Assembly (NCBI GenBank): GCA_016718875.1
Contig: JADKBL010000013.1
Coordinates: 1 to 60,932, forward strand
Length of the DNA: 60,932 nt
Direction of reading: 5' to 3'
From: Bacteroidota bacterium
GTDB taxonomy: Bacteria > Bacteroidota > Bacteroidia > Bacteroidales > VadinHA17
Positions within the stretch are counted from its first letter, which is position 1; each line of letters opens with the position of its first letter. This document shows positions 43,845 to 51,797 of the stretch, one piece after another. A program made the translations under genes and the position numbers. The notes below the pieces were generated by a model. The model worked only from the letters and a program-made list of their open reading frames with translations, had not been told where the DNA came from and did not search any database.

Positions 43845-44034
43845 TTTCACCATCCTTCGGACCATGTTCCTCTGAAAAAGCCCGCATCAACTTTACCATA
43901 GTCTCTCGCACATGAAGCCCCTGGTGATGAACAGCTTTAATAAAATTTCTCGCAACCGACGCCTCGACCTTTACCGAAAAAGGCCTCCGCACTTCCTCTG
44001 ACGACTCAGGCGCCTTCCAATCAATATTTTTCAT
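43831..44034 (-). CDS. Possible ribbon-helix-helix protein, 67 aa
   Basis: Starting at the ATG at 44034, with GGAGAGG four bases away, the protein has PFSVKVEASVARNFIKAVHHQGLHVRETMVKLMRAFSEEH. This has an RHH layout of beta strand, helix, turn and second helix; a conserved Arg/Lys-rich strand is present but the match is weaker than for the other two. It lies directly downstream of the rml cluster and may regulate it or bind DNA in the head. It overlaps the next gene. Confidence 0.5.
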   Translation of the reverse strand: MKNIDWKAPESSEEVRRPFSVKVEASVARNFIKAVHHQGLHVRETMVKLMRAFSEEHGPKDGENGSK

Positions 44035-44088
44035 CAACCTCTCCTGCTGCTGATTAAGGAATAATAGTCGGCCTCGCATCCCGATCGA

Positions 44089-44787
44089 CTACCAACAAAC
44101 TCTTGCCAAGGGATTCCACTCTCCCAAATCTTTCCACATGCCTTCAACTTGGTTTATTTCTAAAGCTTTATCCTTCAAATACATTTCCATAAGACCCGTA
44201 ATCTCTAGCTCATTTCGCGCCGATGGAGTCATTCTCTCCACTCGATCAAATACGTCTCCTGGAAAATAGTAAAGTCCAGTTAATATCTTACTGTGGACTG
44301 GATTCTTCGGCTTCTCAACTATCGAACACACCGACCCATCTTCGCCTCTCATGGCCTGACCAAAGGCGCTCGCTTTTTCCGACGATCCAATATCATATTC
44401 CCAACCCTTAGCTTGATAATAAGCCAAGTTCTTAAAGCACTGAGGCTTTGAAAAGAAGTTATCCGCCAAAAGCAAAATCACACCAGTCACATGGCGAGAC
44501 GAAATTCTGTTTAATACGTCTGCAATTCCCGCAGGCTTAGGCTGAAATGAATAATCAACCTTCAAGCCATACGAAGAACCATCTCCAACATACTCAACAA
44601 TCTGAGTCGCATGGTTACTGCCAGTCACAATGGTCACATCCCCAAAGCCACTCTTTGATAGAAAGGCGAGAGGATAATCAATCATCAACGTACCGTCGCC
44701 GCATGGCGCTAAATGCTTATTCACCCATTTTGTCATAGGATACAATCTCGATCCAGAACCCCCAGCCGCCAATACAACCTTCAACAT
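44089..44787 (-). CDS. rmlA: Glucose-1-phosphate thymidylyltransferase (RmlA-like)
   Basis: The protein (232 aa) has the nucleotidyltransferase signature AAGGSGSRLYPMTKWVNKHLAP (residues 7-28) followed by DYPLAFL, VTGSNHATQIVEYVGDG, SFQPKPAGIADVL, LLADNFF and IVEKPKNP, all in RmlA order. It would make dTDP-glucose from dTTP and glucose-1-phosphate. At 232 aa it is shorter than the about 290 aa of bacterial RmlA, lacking most of the C-terminal region that carries the allosteric site. It overlaps rmlC by 7 bp and has GGAGGTTGC before the ATG. Confidence 0.85.
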   Translation of the reverse strand: MLKVVLAAGGSGSRLYPMTKWVNKHLAPCGDGTLMIDYPLAFLSKSGFGDVTIVTGSNHATQIVEYVGDGSSYGLKVDYSFQPKPAGIADVLNRISSRHVTGVILLLADNFFSKPQCFKNLAYYQAKGWEYDIGSSEKASAFGQAMRGEDGSVCSIVEKPKNPVHSKILTGLYYFPGDVFDRVERMTPSARNELEITGLMEMYLKDKALEINQVEGMWKDLGEWNPLARVCW

Positions 44788-45353
44788 GCAACCTCCGCAT
44801 TAAACTTTTCAGCATCCCTAAACGAAACTCCAAGCATATCTTTTTCATTCACAATAAATCTGTCCCGATGCTGGGACCAAACATCAATCGATAAATCTGA
44901 ATCAAAAGGACTAATCCCTCTCTCAGCCTCTTTGTTGTAAACATCAGTCACCTGATAAAAGAAATGAGTGTCATCAGACTTTGATAAAAATCCGTGGGCA
45001 AACCCTGGAGGTACATACACAGATTTACTCGGACGATCTAGCTCAAACGCCTCCCATAAACCAAAGGTACTAGACCACTCCCTCAAATCCACAACCACGT
45101 CTATTGCATGACCAGAAACAACAGAAACAAATTTTCCTTGAGAATTTTTAATTTGATAATGAAGCCCTCTAATTACATTCGCTTTTGAAATAGAAAGATT
45201 CGACTGAATAAAGGCAGGCGCCTCTTTACCAAAAACAGCAAGATGCGCTTCTTGAAAAACATTAAGCTTAAACATTTCTAAGAAACAACCCCTCTGATCC
45301 TCAAAAGACTTAGTCTCAAAGACCAGACACCCCGTTCTGCTAGTGCTATACAC
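44781..45353 (-). CDS. rmlC: dTDP-4-dehydrorhamnose 3,5-epimerase (RmlC-like)
   Basis: A cupin (190 aa) with the RmlC motifs DQRGCF (19-24), SNLSISKANVIRGLHYQ (catalytic H65), DVVVDLR, VPPGFAHGFL (115-123) and the active-site Tyr139 in DVYN. It epimerises C3 and C5 of dTDP-4-keto-6-deoxyglucose. The start is GTG, with GGGGGAA upstream, overlapping the stop of rmlD. It is the second gene of a compact three-gene set with rmlD and rmlA. The length is standard. Confidence 0.88.
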   Translation of the reverse strand: MYSTSRTGCLVFETKSFEDQRGCFLEMFKLNVFQEAHLAVFGKEAPAFIQSNLSISKANVIRGLHYQIKNSQGKFVSVVSGHAIDVVVDLREWSSTFGLWEAFELDRPSKSVYVPPGFAHGFLSKSDDTHFFYQVTDVYNKEAERGISPFDSDLSIDVWSQHRDRFIVNEKDMLGVSFRDAEKFNAEVAC

Positions 45354-46200
45354 ACTTCCCCCTTAAATAGTCCGTCAAATCTTCTCGCCAAGACCACTCA
45401 GAACCCACAGCTCTCAAGAGAGTTTTGGTATGCTTATTGGAAAGCATCGTGTTCTCAGGGCGCTTGGCAATTCCAAAATTCACATGATCAACAGGAACTA
45501 AAACGCCCTCGTGGGGAAGGTTTAACACCTCAGAAATAAACAGGCCGCAGTCATACCTGTTCACATAATCATCATGAACTAAATGATAAATTCCAGTCAG
45601 AGTCGTGTGATTAATCAAATCACCAATGCGCTCAGATAACCAAGCACAAGAAGTCGGTCCACCCATCTGAAGAGTTGAAAGATTAATCGGGGTCTGTGAC
45701 TTGAGTGCATCAATAACCCATGTCACGAAGTTCTTTTTCGACTGACCCAATATCCATTGCACGCGGGCGACACATCCTCCCCGCATAAGAACGGCTCGAT
45801 CTCCATGGTCCTTTGATTGCCCGTAAACTTGAATAGGATTAGTTGGATGGTCCTCGGAGTAAGGGCTTCCGCCTTTTCCGTCAAATACATAGTCGGTAGA
45901 AATCTGAATAAACGGAACGCCAATATACTGCGCGACATTTGCCATGTGCGCTGGAGCAATAGAATTTACCTCAAAGGCTTTTTCTGGATTTCTCTCGCAT
46001 CCATCAACGTCGGTCCAAGCAATACAGTTAATAATCGCTTTAATCTTAGGGCCGTTTTGGATGAAATATTTAGAAATAGCATCTCTGCTTAAAACATTTA
46101 ACTCCGCACTAGACGGAGCTAAACACGAGGTGCCACTTAATTCAAAAAATCTTAATAAAGCCGAGCCTAAATTGCCCGATCCGCCCAACACCAAAAACAC
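45346..46200 (-). CDS. rmlD: dTDP-4-dehydrorhamnose reductase (RmlD-like)
   Basis: This 284-aa reductase has the Rossmann motif GGSGNLG (6-12), the AWTDVDGCERNPEKAFEVN segment typical of RmlD, STDYVFDG, and the catalytic YGQSK (Y126, K130). It makes dTDP-L-rhamnose with NAD(P)H, completing the pathway begun by RmlA, RmlB and RmlC. I chose the GTG at 46200 behind GAGGGGG; a TTG seven codons earlier is possible. It opens the rmlD-C-A set, overlapping rmlC. Confidence 0.87.
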   Translation of the reverse strand: MFLVLGGSGNLGSALLRFFELSGTSCLAPSSAELNVLSRDAISKYFIQNGPKIKAIINCIAWTDVDGCERNPEKAFEVNSIAPAHMANVAQYIGVPFIQISTDYVFDGKGGSPYSEDHPTNPIQVYGQSKDHGDRAVLMRGGCVARVQWILGQSKKNFVTWVIDALKSQTPINLSTLQMGGPTSCAWLSERIGDLINHTTLTGIYHLVHDDYVNRYDCGLFISEVLNLPHEGVLVPVDHVNFGIAKRPENTMLSNKHTKTLLRAVGSEWSWREDLTDYLRGKCV

Positions 46201-46251
46201 ACCAACCCCCTCAACACCCAAAAGACTCTAACGAAAACTCGTCAGTATCAA

Positions 46252-46653
46252 TTATTTTCTAAGTGCCATGTTGATGTCGGCTCGCGCATAGCGCAAAATC
46301 CTGTTCGATCCAATTCGATCAAACTTCCTTGCGAGCTTAGAAATAACCCCTCGCTCCTGGTACATCTTTCGAATTGCCGCAAGCAATGCGTCTCTTACGT
46401 CCTGCGCATCTTTAAACTCTGGAATAATTCCAGCCAATTCCATCTCAGCAAGGCTTGTCACAAGAGAATCGACAAAAATCTCAACCGTCTTGTCATCCAT
46501 CTTTTTAAAGAACTCTTGTTCTTTTTCAGAACCAGATGGCTTCTTGTCCTTTTTCTGATCTTTTTCTTGCAGGGTATTTCTTGCGTCCAATTGATTGGAC
46601 AGTTGCCGTCTAACCATAGACAGTTCGTTTTTTGCTTCTTTTAAAATAGACAT
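46252..46653 (-). CDS. Hypothetical protein with coiled-coil N-terminus, 133 aa
   Basis: A charged, mainly helical protein: a Lys-rich N-terminal segment (RNTLQEKDQKKDKKPSGSEKEQ) and a C-terminal helical region (VDSLVTSLAEMELAGIIPE, then RDALLAAIRKMYQERG). No known family. It resembles head-assembly helper proteins only in composition. A palindrome copy lies in the codons for SNQLD (residues about 19-23). CGGGGGAT precedes the ATG. Confidence 0.55.
   Translation of the reverse strand: MSILKEAKNELSMVRRQLSNQLDARNTLQEKDQKKDKKPSGSEKEQEFFKKMDDKTVEIFVDSLVTSLAEMELAGIIPEFKDAQDVRDALLAAIRKMYQERGVISKLARKFDRIGSNRILRYARADINMALRK
46585..46600. repeat. Dispersed palindrome, copy 6
   Basis: Perfect consensus GTCCAATTGATTGGAC, encoding SNQLD in the N-terminal helix-linker of the 133-aa protein (minus strand). 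Confidence 0.9.
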
Positions 46654-46675
46654 AAATCCCCCGATTAAATATTTC

Positions 46676-46885
46676 TTATCTCAGTAATTTTAGAGCATGG
46701 AGTCGATCTGTGGCGCGTTTCAGAAACTCTTTCGCCTCTACAACAACGCCTCTTGGCCTCTTCTTTCGCCCTCGACCTTTGACTTCAAATAGCTCATCAA
46801 CGCCATTTGACGTGCCCAAAAACTCCTGCACCCTCTCGTGCTCGTCATCAGCAATCCTTAAAAGCCACGAGTCAAATTCGCTCAT
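46676..46885 (-). CDS. Small basic protein, 69 aa
   Basis: A 69-aa protein with acidic and basic stretches (VKGRGRKKRPRGVVVEAKEFL) and a helical end; no family is recognised. The RGRKKRPRG patch suggests nucleic-acid contact. It is coupled to the upstream 171-aa gene by TAATG overlap. Confidence 0.55.
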   Translation of the reverse strand: MSEFDSWLLRIADDEHERVQEFLGTSNGVDELFEVKGRGRKKRPRGVVVEAKEFLKRATDRLHALKLLR

Positions 46886-47400
46886 TACTTACTACCCTCA
46901 AGCTTATTGTCTGGAACGAACGCGCTATTAGCGACAGTGTCGCAGCGATACTGAGTCCACCACTCGCTATCATTAATCCAGCCGTCCTTTTCGACGTTTC
47001 TTACTTCTAAAAAGAACTCTCTTTGACCCTTAAAAAACTGAACAATATCCCCAACCTGCACATGCTCCATGCTAATCGGATCAAGAGGAACTTTCTTGTT
47101 TTCTAAGTCTCTTCTAGAAAGATAAACGATTGAGTCATCTGTATTAACAAGACCATCATCAAGACCCTCAGCAAGCTGCGTGGGTCTTTCGAAATAAGCC
47201 AAAACTTTATACGGAAGATAGTGCTTTGTGCCCTGTATTGGCTCGCCATAAACACAGTCAACAAAGCCAGACACAGAGCCAATTTTTGGATATTTAACAA
47301 AGTGCCAAAGAGTAACAGGGACCGCCCCCGCAAGCCGCAAGACCTCTACGTTTCTATCGTCAAACATAAGTCTTTCGCGACTATTAAGTAGAGATCCCAC
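46885..47400 (-). CDS. Head-neck type structural protein, 171 aa
   Basis: The protein is mixed alpha/beta, with YPKIGSVSGFVDCVYGEPIQGTKHYLPYKVLAYFERPTQ and VGDIVQFFKGQREFFLEVRNVE, an SH3-like strand pattern. Such proteins resemble phage head-completion or minor tail proteins, but the family is uncertain. The start is GTG at 47400 or ATG at 47367 (MFDDRNVEV), the latter with a better ribosome site (GAAAGA). Confidence 0.5.
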   Translation of the reverse strand: MGSLLNSRERLMFDDRNVEVLRLAGAVPVTLWHFVKYPKIGSVSGFVDCVYGEPIQGTKHYLPYKVLAYFERPTQLAEGLDDGLVNTDDSIVYLSRRDLENKKVPLDPISMEHVQVGDIVQFFKGQREFFLEVRNVEKDGWINDSEWWTQYRCDTVANSAFVPDNKLEGSK

Positions 47401-47406
47401 TCTTAA

Positions 47407-48864
47407 TTAGCCCTTCATTTTCTCTTCATGAGATTGAACGCTCGCCATGATTGAACCGCAAGCTTGCTTGATTTCTTCGCCCTCTGGAGATTGCATTTTC
47501 TCAGCAGAAGACATGATCTTCATGCACTGAGACTTAATGTTAGATGAATCAAGAACAGCCTCTTTCAGCTTTCCCTCTTGAACACCAGTCTTCATGCCGC
47601 AAGAAGCTTCTTTTTGGTAAGCCTCTTGTTTCTTGGCATAAGTCTCTTGCATAGCTTCAATGCTGATCGGGCCTTTGAATTTTCCATGCACATAGACTGC
47701 TGGGAAGTTTTTAGTCTGAGCCGTTTCAATAGCCTGCTCAATTTCAGCATGCGAAGGCTCCTTAAGGTGAATCCCTACTCTGGAATCCTGACCGTAAAGA
47801 GTCTTTGCATGAATGATTTTGATGCCGCCAATATCAGCAAGAAGGCGCTCTTGACCGAGCGCCTCGTTTTTAGGCGTCATTTCATTTTTTTTTTTACTAA
47901 TCTCGATTTCAGTCTTCAATGTTTTTACAGCTTCACTTAGCTCGCGAACCTGTCGTCGCATCATTCGAAGCTGAGCCTCCATCATGTGAGCAGGCTTATC
48001 CATAGGACCGCCTGGCTTCACCTTGCTTGCAGCAACAGCATGATCGTGAGGCTTAGAGTCGCCAGCGCCATGAACCAAAGGAGCAGCAGCTTTGCCATCT
48101 CCGATAGCTTTTGGCTTCACATCTTTTTCGTCAGCTTCTTTTTCGCCAACTTTCACTTCGTCGTCTTCATGAGCCGCTGGCTCATCTGCGATAGTCGCAA
48201 GACCGACATGTGCCATCTCTTCTTCCATGAGAGGCATACCAAAGAAATCAAGGCGCTCTGAAAGAGCCTTTTTTGCAGTCATTGTAACTTCTCCTTTAGT
48301 CTTTCTGCTCTCCTGAAGTCGCTTCTTGTTGCCAGCAACACGAGCCTCTTCTTCCATCACAAACTCCTGAACTGGATCTAAACCTTCCTTCATAACCGCT
48401 TCCTCCCTTGCTTTCTCAACAGCCATCAATTCGATGTCTGTTACTGGCTGCTCAGGAGGACCGCTCCTTTGAGCCTTTTCTTGAGTTGAATCATAAAACC
48501 ATGACAATAAAACATCGCAATCTTCGATCTTCGAAGACTGCAAAACAACATTACATACGACAAGTGGGTTGACTGTCGAGACAATTTTAATGCCGTAGGT
48601 CATAGGACCCTGGCCGTCTCGGTGATGATATTCCTTGCGGAGCATGTCTATCGGACCCATGGCCTCAAGCTGAGTCATGCAATCAAGAAGCATCTCCATC
48701 TTGATCCCATAAGAATCAACTTGCAGAGGCTCCATCTTCCAAACAAATCCGTTATTTTTAAGAAAAATATAGCCGCCAACTGGTTTGCCATCTTTCGCAT
48801 ACTCATAACGAGCGCGTCCCGCAGCTATCTGCTTACCAACTATTTCGCTCTGAGGATCAAGCAT
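47407..48864 (-). CDS. Large acidic-linker protein with internal start, 485 aa
   Basis: I do not recognise the family. Residues about 1-130 look globular (GGYIFLKNNGFVWKMEPLQVDSYGIKMEMLLDCMTQL). A Glu/Lys-rich linker spans about 150-300 with HGAGDSKPHDHAVAAS, and the C-terminal third contains VGIHLKEPSHAEIEQAIETAQ and a cysteine-containing helical region. An in-frame ATG at 48282 (MTAKKALSERLDFFG) has a strong AAAGGAG upstream, so a shorter 291-aa product is likely. An 11-base A run in the message (47884-47894) encodes KKKN and could cause slippage. Confidence 0.5.
   Translation of the reverse strand: MLDPQSEIVGKQIAAGRARYEYAKDGKPVGGYIFLKNNGFVWKMEPLQVDSYGIKMEMLLDCMTQLEAMGPIDMLRKEYHHRDGQGPMTYGIKIVSTVNPLVVCNVVLQSSKIEDCDVLLSWFYDSTQEKAQRSGPPEQPVTDIELMAVEKAREEAVMKEGLDPVQEFVMEEEARVAGNKKRLQESRKTKGEVTMTAKKALSERLDFFGMPLMEEEMAHVGLATIADEPAAHEDDEVKVGEKEADEKDVKPKAIGDGKAAAPLVHGAGDSKPHDHAVAASKVKPGGPMDKPAHMMEAQLRMMRRQVRELSEAVKTLKTEIEISKKKNEMTPKNEALGQERLLADIGGIKIIHAKTLYGQDSRVGIHLKEPSHAEIEQAIETAQTKNFPAVYVHGKFKGPISIEAMQETYAKKQEAYQKEASCGMKTGVQEGKLKEAVLDSSNIKSQCMKIMSSAEKMQSPEGEEIKQACGSIMASVQSHEEKMKG
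48282..48297 (-). promoter_or_regulatory. Internal ribosome site AAAGGAG before in-frame ATG
   Basis: In the minus-strand message the sequence AAAGGAGAAGTTACAATG gives a near-perfect ribosome site 8 bases before an in-frame ATG at 48282, inside the 485-aa gene. Confidence 0.6.
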
Positions 48865-49774
48865 CTGAACTCCCAGTCTGTAAATAACGAATCAATCGTT
48901 TCTTTGCGACATGAACAAAGTTATTTTTACCAAAAAAACCACCCGTATCCAATGTGCAAATAGAATCAATAAACTCATCACCCATGGAATACAGATTTAA
49001 CGATACAACTTTTTCTGAGCCAGATGAAGAACATTTCATCACGAAAGGCTTTCCACCTATCTCAACCTTAAACTCAATACCGTACTGACTCTGAAACATG
49101 TGCTTCGTAGGCTTATATTTACCCATAATTTGCGCATCCGAGGCGCCAATTATCTCTTTACACATCTTCCAAAGCCCTTCTCTGCCTTTATCCTGACTCT
49201 CCGCAGGCTCAAGCAAAAGGTCTTCAATCCTATCTATCGTCTGCTGCCTAACAATAGGATCATCAGGATTTTCCTGCTCAGAAACCCACTTAAAAACATC
49301 ACCTATCTCTTTTGTTTTCTTAGCAGATGATTTTTGTAACTGCTTTTCTACCTTTGAAAGAGATTTCTTCTCAGACTCCTTCAAATCAGCGCCGCTCAAA
49401 GCGGAAAGCCAATCGGCAATTCCTTTTATTTTTTTATTCTTTGATTCTGCCAAATTTACCACCCTATCTCTACTCTCAGGCCTATGGCCCCAAATGAGTA
49501 AAGACTTTAACTTTTCGGTTTTGTTGCCATCTTTTATCAAAGGACCCTTGTTGCCCTTCATTCTAGAAATAAAACTGACTTGCCGTCCAGCCCATCGCCA
49601 ATCAGACAAAGTCCAATTCTTCCAGCCCTTTTTCTTCATTCGGATAATGGCTCTTGCAGAATCCCTTCCGCGCTTAATCTTAAGCTTAGATGCTTCCTTC
49701 TTCGAAAGCCCAGACGATTTCCCGTCCTCTGAATCTAAATATTTTTTAATAGCAGCAGGACCCATGTTTACCAA
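48857..49774 (-). CDS. Phage head-region protein, 305 aa (start unclear)
   Basis: The N-terminal 110 residues match a motif set common in large phages: NMGPAAIKKYLDSEDGK, GLSKKEASKLKIKRGRDSARAI, DWRWAGRQVSFISRMKGNKGPL, SLLIWGHRP. The function is unknown; the set is often near head or terminase genes. In frame upstream of the TTG at 49774 the sequence still looks coding (PKRKRELLKKWQKL) for 24 codons back to a TGA at 49847, so the true start is uncertain (TTG 49774, ATG 49765, or an upstream non-standard start). It overlaps the 485-aa gene by 8 bp. Confidence 0.6.
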   Translation of the reverse strand: MVNMGPAAIKKYLDSEDGKSSGLSKKEASKLKIKRGRDSARAIIRMKKKGWKNWTLSDWRWAGRQVSFISRMKGNKGPLIKDGNKTEKLKSLLIWGHRPESRDRVVNLAESKNKKIKGIADWLSALSGADLKESEKKSLSKVEKQLQKSSAKKTKEIGDVFKWVSEQENPDDPIVRQQTIDRIEDLLLEPAESQDKGREGLWKMCKEIIGASDAQIMGKYKPTKHMFQSQYGIEFKVEIGGKPFVMKCSSSGSEKVVSLNLYSMGDEFIDSICTLDTGGFFGKNNFVHVAKKRLIRYLQTGSSDA

Positions 49775-49846
49775 CTTCTGCCATTTCTTTAAAAGCTCTC
49801 GCTTACGCTTTGGAAGATCTGATAACTGCTTTTTCTTTCCGGGCGC

Positions 49847-50011
49847 TCAGCTTCGACTTTGGGCCCTCATTAAAATCACACTAACTGATTGGCCATCATT
49901 CGGCTGCAAGCTACCCTTGCGAAAATCTTTTATCTTGTAGCCAGCGTCATAGCCCTTGTTTCTCTCAAACGCCTTCCAGTTTGCCGCCGCCCCCGCCAGC
50001 GCTCCTGCCAT
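49847..50011 (-). CDS. Small protein, 54 aa, ending at TGA before the 305-aa gene
   Basis: A short frame that overlaps the 3' end of the 610-aa gene by 47 bp: MAGALAGAAANWKAF, then GYDAGYKIKDFRKGSLQPNDGQSVSVIL. It has a coding look and an AAGAG site. Its TGA is in the same frame as the coding-like sequence preceding the 305-aa gene, so the two may once have been one gene. Confidence 0.45.
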   Translation of the reverse strand: MAGALAGAAANWKAFERNKGYDAGYKIKDFRKGSLQPNDGQSVSVILMRAQSRS

Positions 50012-51797
50012 CTGAACTCTTACTGACAGGGAACCCACTACAACAGACACAAGCTTTTCTAAACTTGGCTCCACCCCACCAGGCTCCATTGGTATCGACA
50101 TAACTCCAAAGCTGGATCATGTCCTTACCCTTCTCGGCATACACAGCCTTCAAACCAGGGCCAGATTTGCTAAGAACAACATGGATAAAGTCAGGCACTC
50201 CAAAGCGTTCAATATAAAATTTAATTCTATGAGGCAGAAACGTGTAGGCATGGCCCGATCTATGAACGCCAATCTTTAAATTATCTGGATCGCTACCAAG
50301 AGAACTTGATTGAACTTTAGAATATCCTTCTTTACCGAAGAAATATTTGAATGGCTCTTTTGCCCAATCCCCGCGAGCCTCTTGCAAGGACTTCAAAGGC
50401 GTCACAGTTACATTTTTCACCTTTGCAAAAGAAGGAATATGAAGCTCTTCCTCGTAGGGATGATGCGCGTTTTGAAAAAGCGTTTGAGCCCAATCAACGT
50501 CTTTACTGCTCACATCTCCTGCAATTAAAAACCATGGCTTCGCCAAATTATGCCTGGCAAACTCGAGAGCCTTCGCCTTCGAATGAGTCCAGTGAGCACC
50601 CATACGATCAAGATTCACTTCATCTTTAGATTTAGCATGAACAACTCGGAAGACTTCGATCTTACTGCCAAAGCTGTTCATGAAATCGGCAAGATCCTTA
50701 GCTTCATCATTCAAGGCATCCTCATCTTCGAAATCTCGTCCCGCAATCTTAAGAGCATTAGATACTTGTTTTGTAGTAAAAACTTTTTTAGCTTCAGTTA
50801 TTGCCTCGGATAAAAAACTGTTTTCCATAGCTTCAAAAGAATGCAAATCCGCCCAGTCCATAGGAATCAACATAACGTCGATATCCTCATGCCCCTTCTC
50901 AAACTTGGAAATAAGCCTATGGTTTCCATCAATTACAAAATAGCTACCCTTAACCTTCGCCACAACAATAGGATTGTCCAATCTTCTGCCAGAAACTCTC
51001 CTATGATTGTCCGAAACGGAAAACTTTTTCGCTGCGTCCTTAACCTTCCACTTTTTTAGACTCGCTTTACTTATGGACGAAATCCATTTTTGATATAATG
51101 ACGAAAGATCCTCTGGCTCAAATTCCCCTTGATCGTCCATGCCATGAACAAACTTAACTATTTCCCAAGCATCGTCTAAATCAGCCTGCTTAATCGCGCT
51201 ACCTTCAACCATAGGCCCCAAAGTCAAAGGGATGAGGCGCGGACCAGCCTTCTCTTCCTCATCGCCTTTTTCACCAGAAGATATTTTTCCCTCTATCAGC
51301 CCCTCACTCGGAACATAAGCTCTAATCGTCTTAACGCCAATTTGTTTTGCGGCAAAAAGGCGATGTTGCCCATCTATCGTTTTGTATTTACCAGGACGAT
51401 TCTCGTCCGGCTCAACAAGAATAGGTGGAAAATCAAACCCCTCGTCTTTCCACTTCTTGTAGCCAGCAATGTATTCATCACTTGCGTCGTGGCCAGAATG
51501 ATGACCCTTAATGTCGGAAACATTCAAAGTTTTAAGATCCCATTTTTCATAAGGAACCATATTCAAATAATCTTCAATGTCGTCCTCAGAAGCCTTCTGA
51601 CCATAATCGCTATACGCAGTTTCATACCAATATTTTGCCAACTGCCTAGCATCCATTTTTTGTGGAAAGTTTTTTTGAACTACCTTTTCCTCAATATCTT
51701 TCTTCCCAACCCAATTCGTGAACAGATAATCAAAACTGTCCACTTGATTGGACGACACTTCCTCAGAAAGAAAAAGACCATCAACTTCTTTGTTCAT
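49965..51797 (-). CDS. ParB-like x2 plus ADP-ribosyltransferase-like fusion protein
   Basis: The 610-aa protein contains two ParB/sulfiredoxin-like domains, about 85-165 and 255-312, each with the family core DGQHR (142-146) or DGNHR (290-294) in FPPILVEP...YKTIDGQHRLFAAKQIG. A third domain (about 380-465) has the R-S-ExE layout of ADP-ribosyltransferases: FRVVHA with R384, WTHS (403-406) and YEEELHIPS (448-456). The C-terminal 140 residues are unknown. No helix-turn-helix follows the ParB folds. Like T4 Alt, it lies next to head genes and might be packaged and injected, but this is inference. A palindrome copy variant is in codons for SNQVD (16-20). Confidence 0.7.
   Translation of the reverse strand: MNKEVDGLFLSEEVSSNQVDSFDYLFTNWVGKKDIEEKVVQKNFPQKMDARQLAKYWYETAYSDYGQKASEDDIEDYLNMVPYEKWDLKTLNVSDIKGHHSGHDASDEYIAGYKKWKDEGFDFPPILVEPDENRPGKYKTIDGQHRLFAAKQIGVKTIRAYVPSEGLIEGKISSGEKGDEEEKAGPRLIPLTLGPMVEGSAIKQADLDDAWEIVKFVHGMDDQGEFEPEDLSSLYQKWISSISKASLKKWKVKDAAKKFSVSDNHRRVSGRRLDNPIVVAKVKGSYFVIDGNHRLISKFEKGHEDIDVMLIPMDWADLHSFEAMENSFLSEAITEAKKVFTTKQVSNALKIAGRDFEDEDALNDEAKDLADFMNSFGSKIEVFRVVHAKSKDEVNLDRMGAHWTHSKAKALEFARHNLAKPWFLIAGDVSSKDVDWAQTLFQNAHHPYEEELHIPSFAKVKNVTVTPLKSLQEARGDWAKEPFKYFFGKEGYSKVQSSSLGSDPDNLKIGVHRSGHAYTFLPHRIKFYIERFGVPDFIHVVLSKSGPGLKAVYAEKGKDMIQLWSYVDTNGAWWGGAKFRKACVCCSGFPVSKSSDGRSAGGGGGKLEGV
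51738..51753. repeat. Dispersed palindrome, copy 7 (variant)
   Basis: GTCCACTTGATTGGAC, one mismatch from consensus, encoding SNQVD near the N-terminus of the ParB/ART-like protein. Confidence 0.85.

Noticed and set aside
49847..49849. Recoding of TGA as an amino acid in this phage
   Set aside because: TGA ends many other genes here at overlaps with the next start (for example rmlB, rmlC, RCC1 genes), so it is a normal stop.
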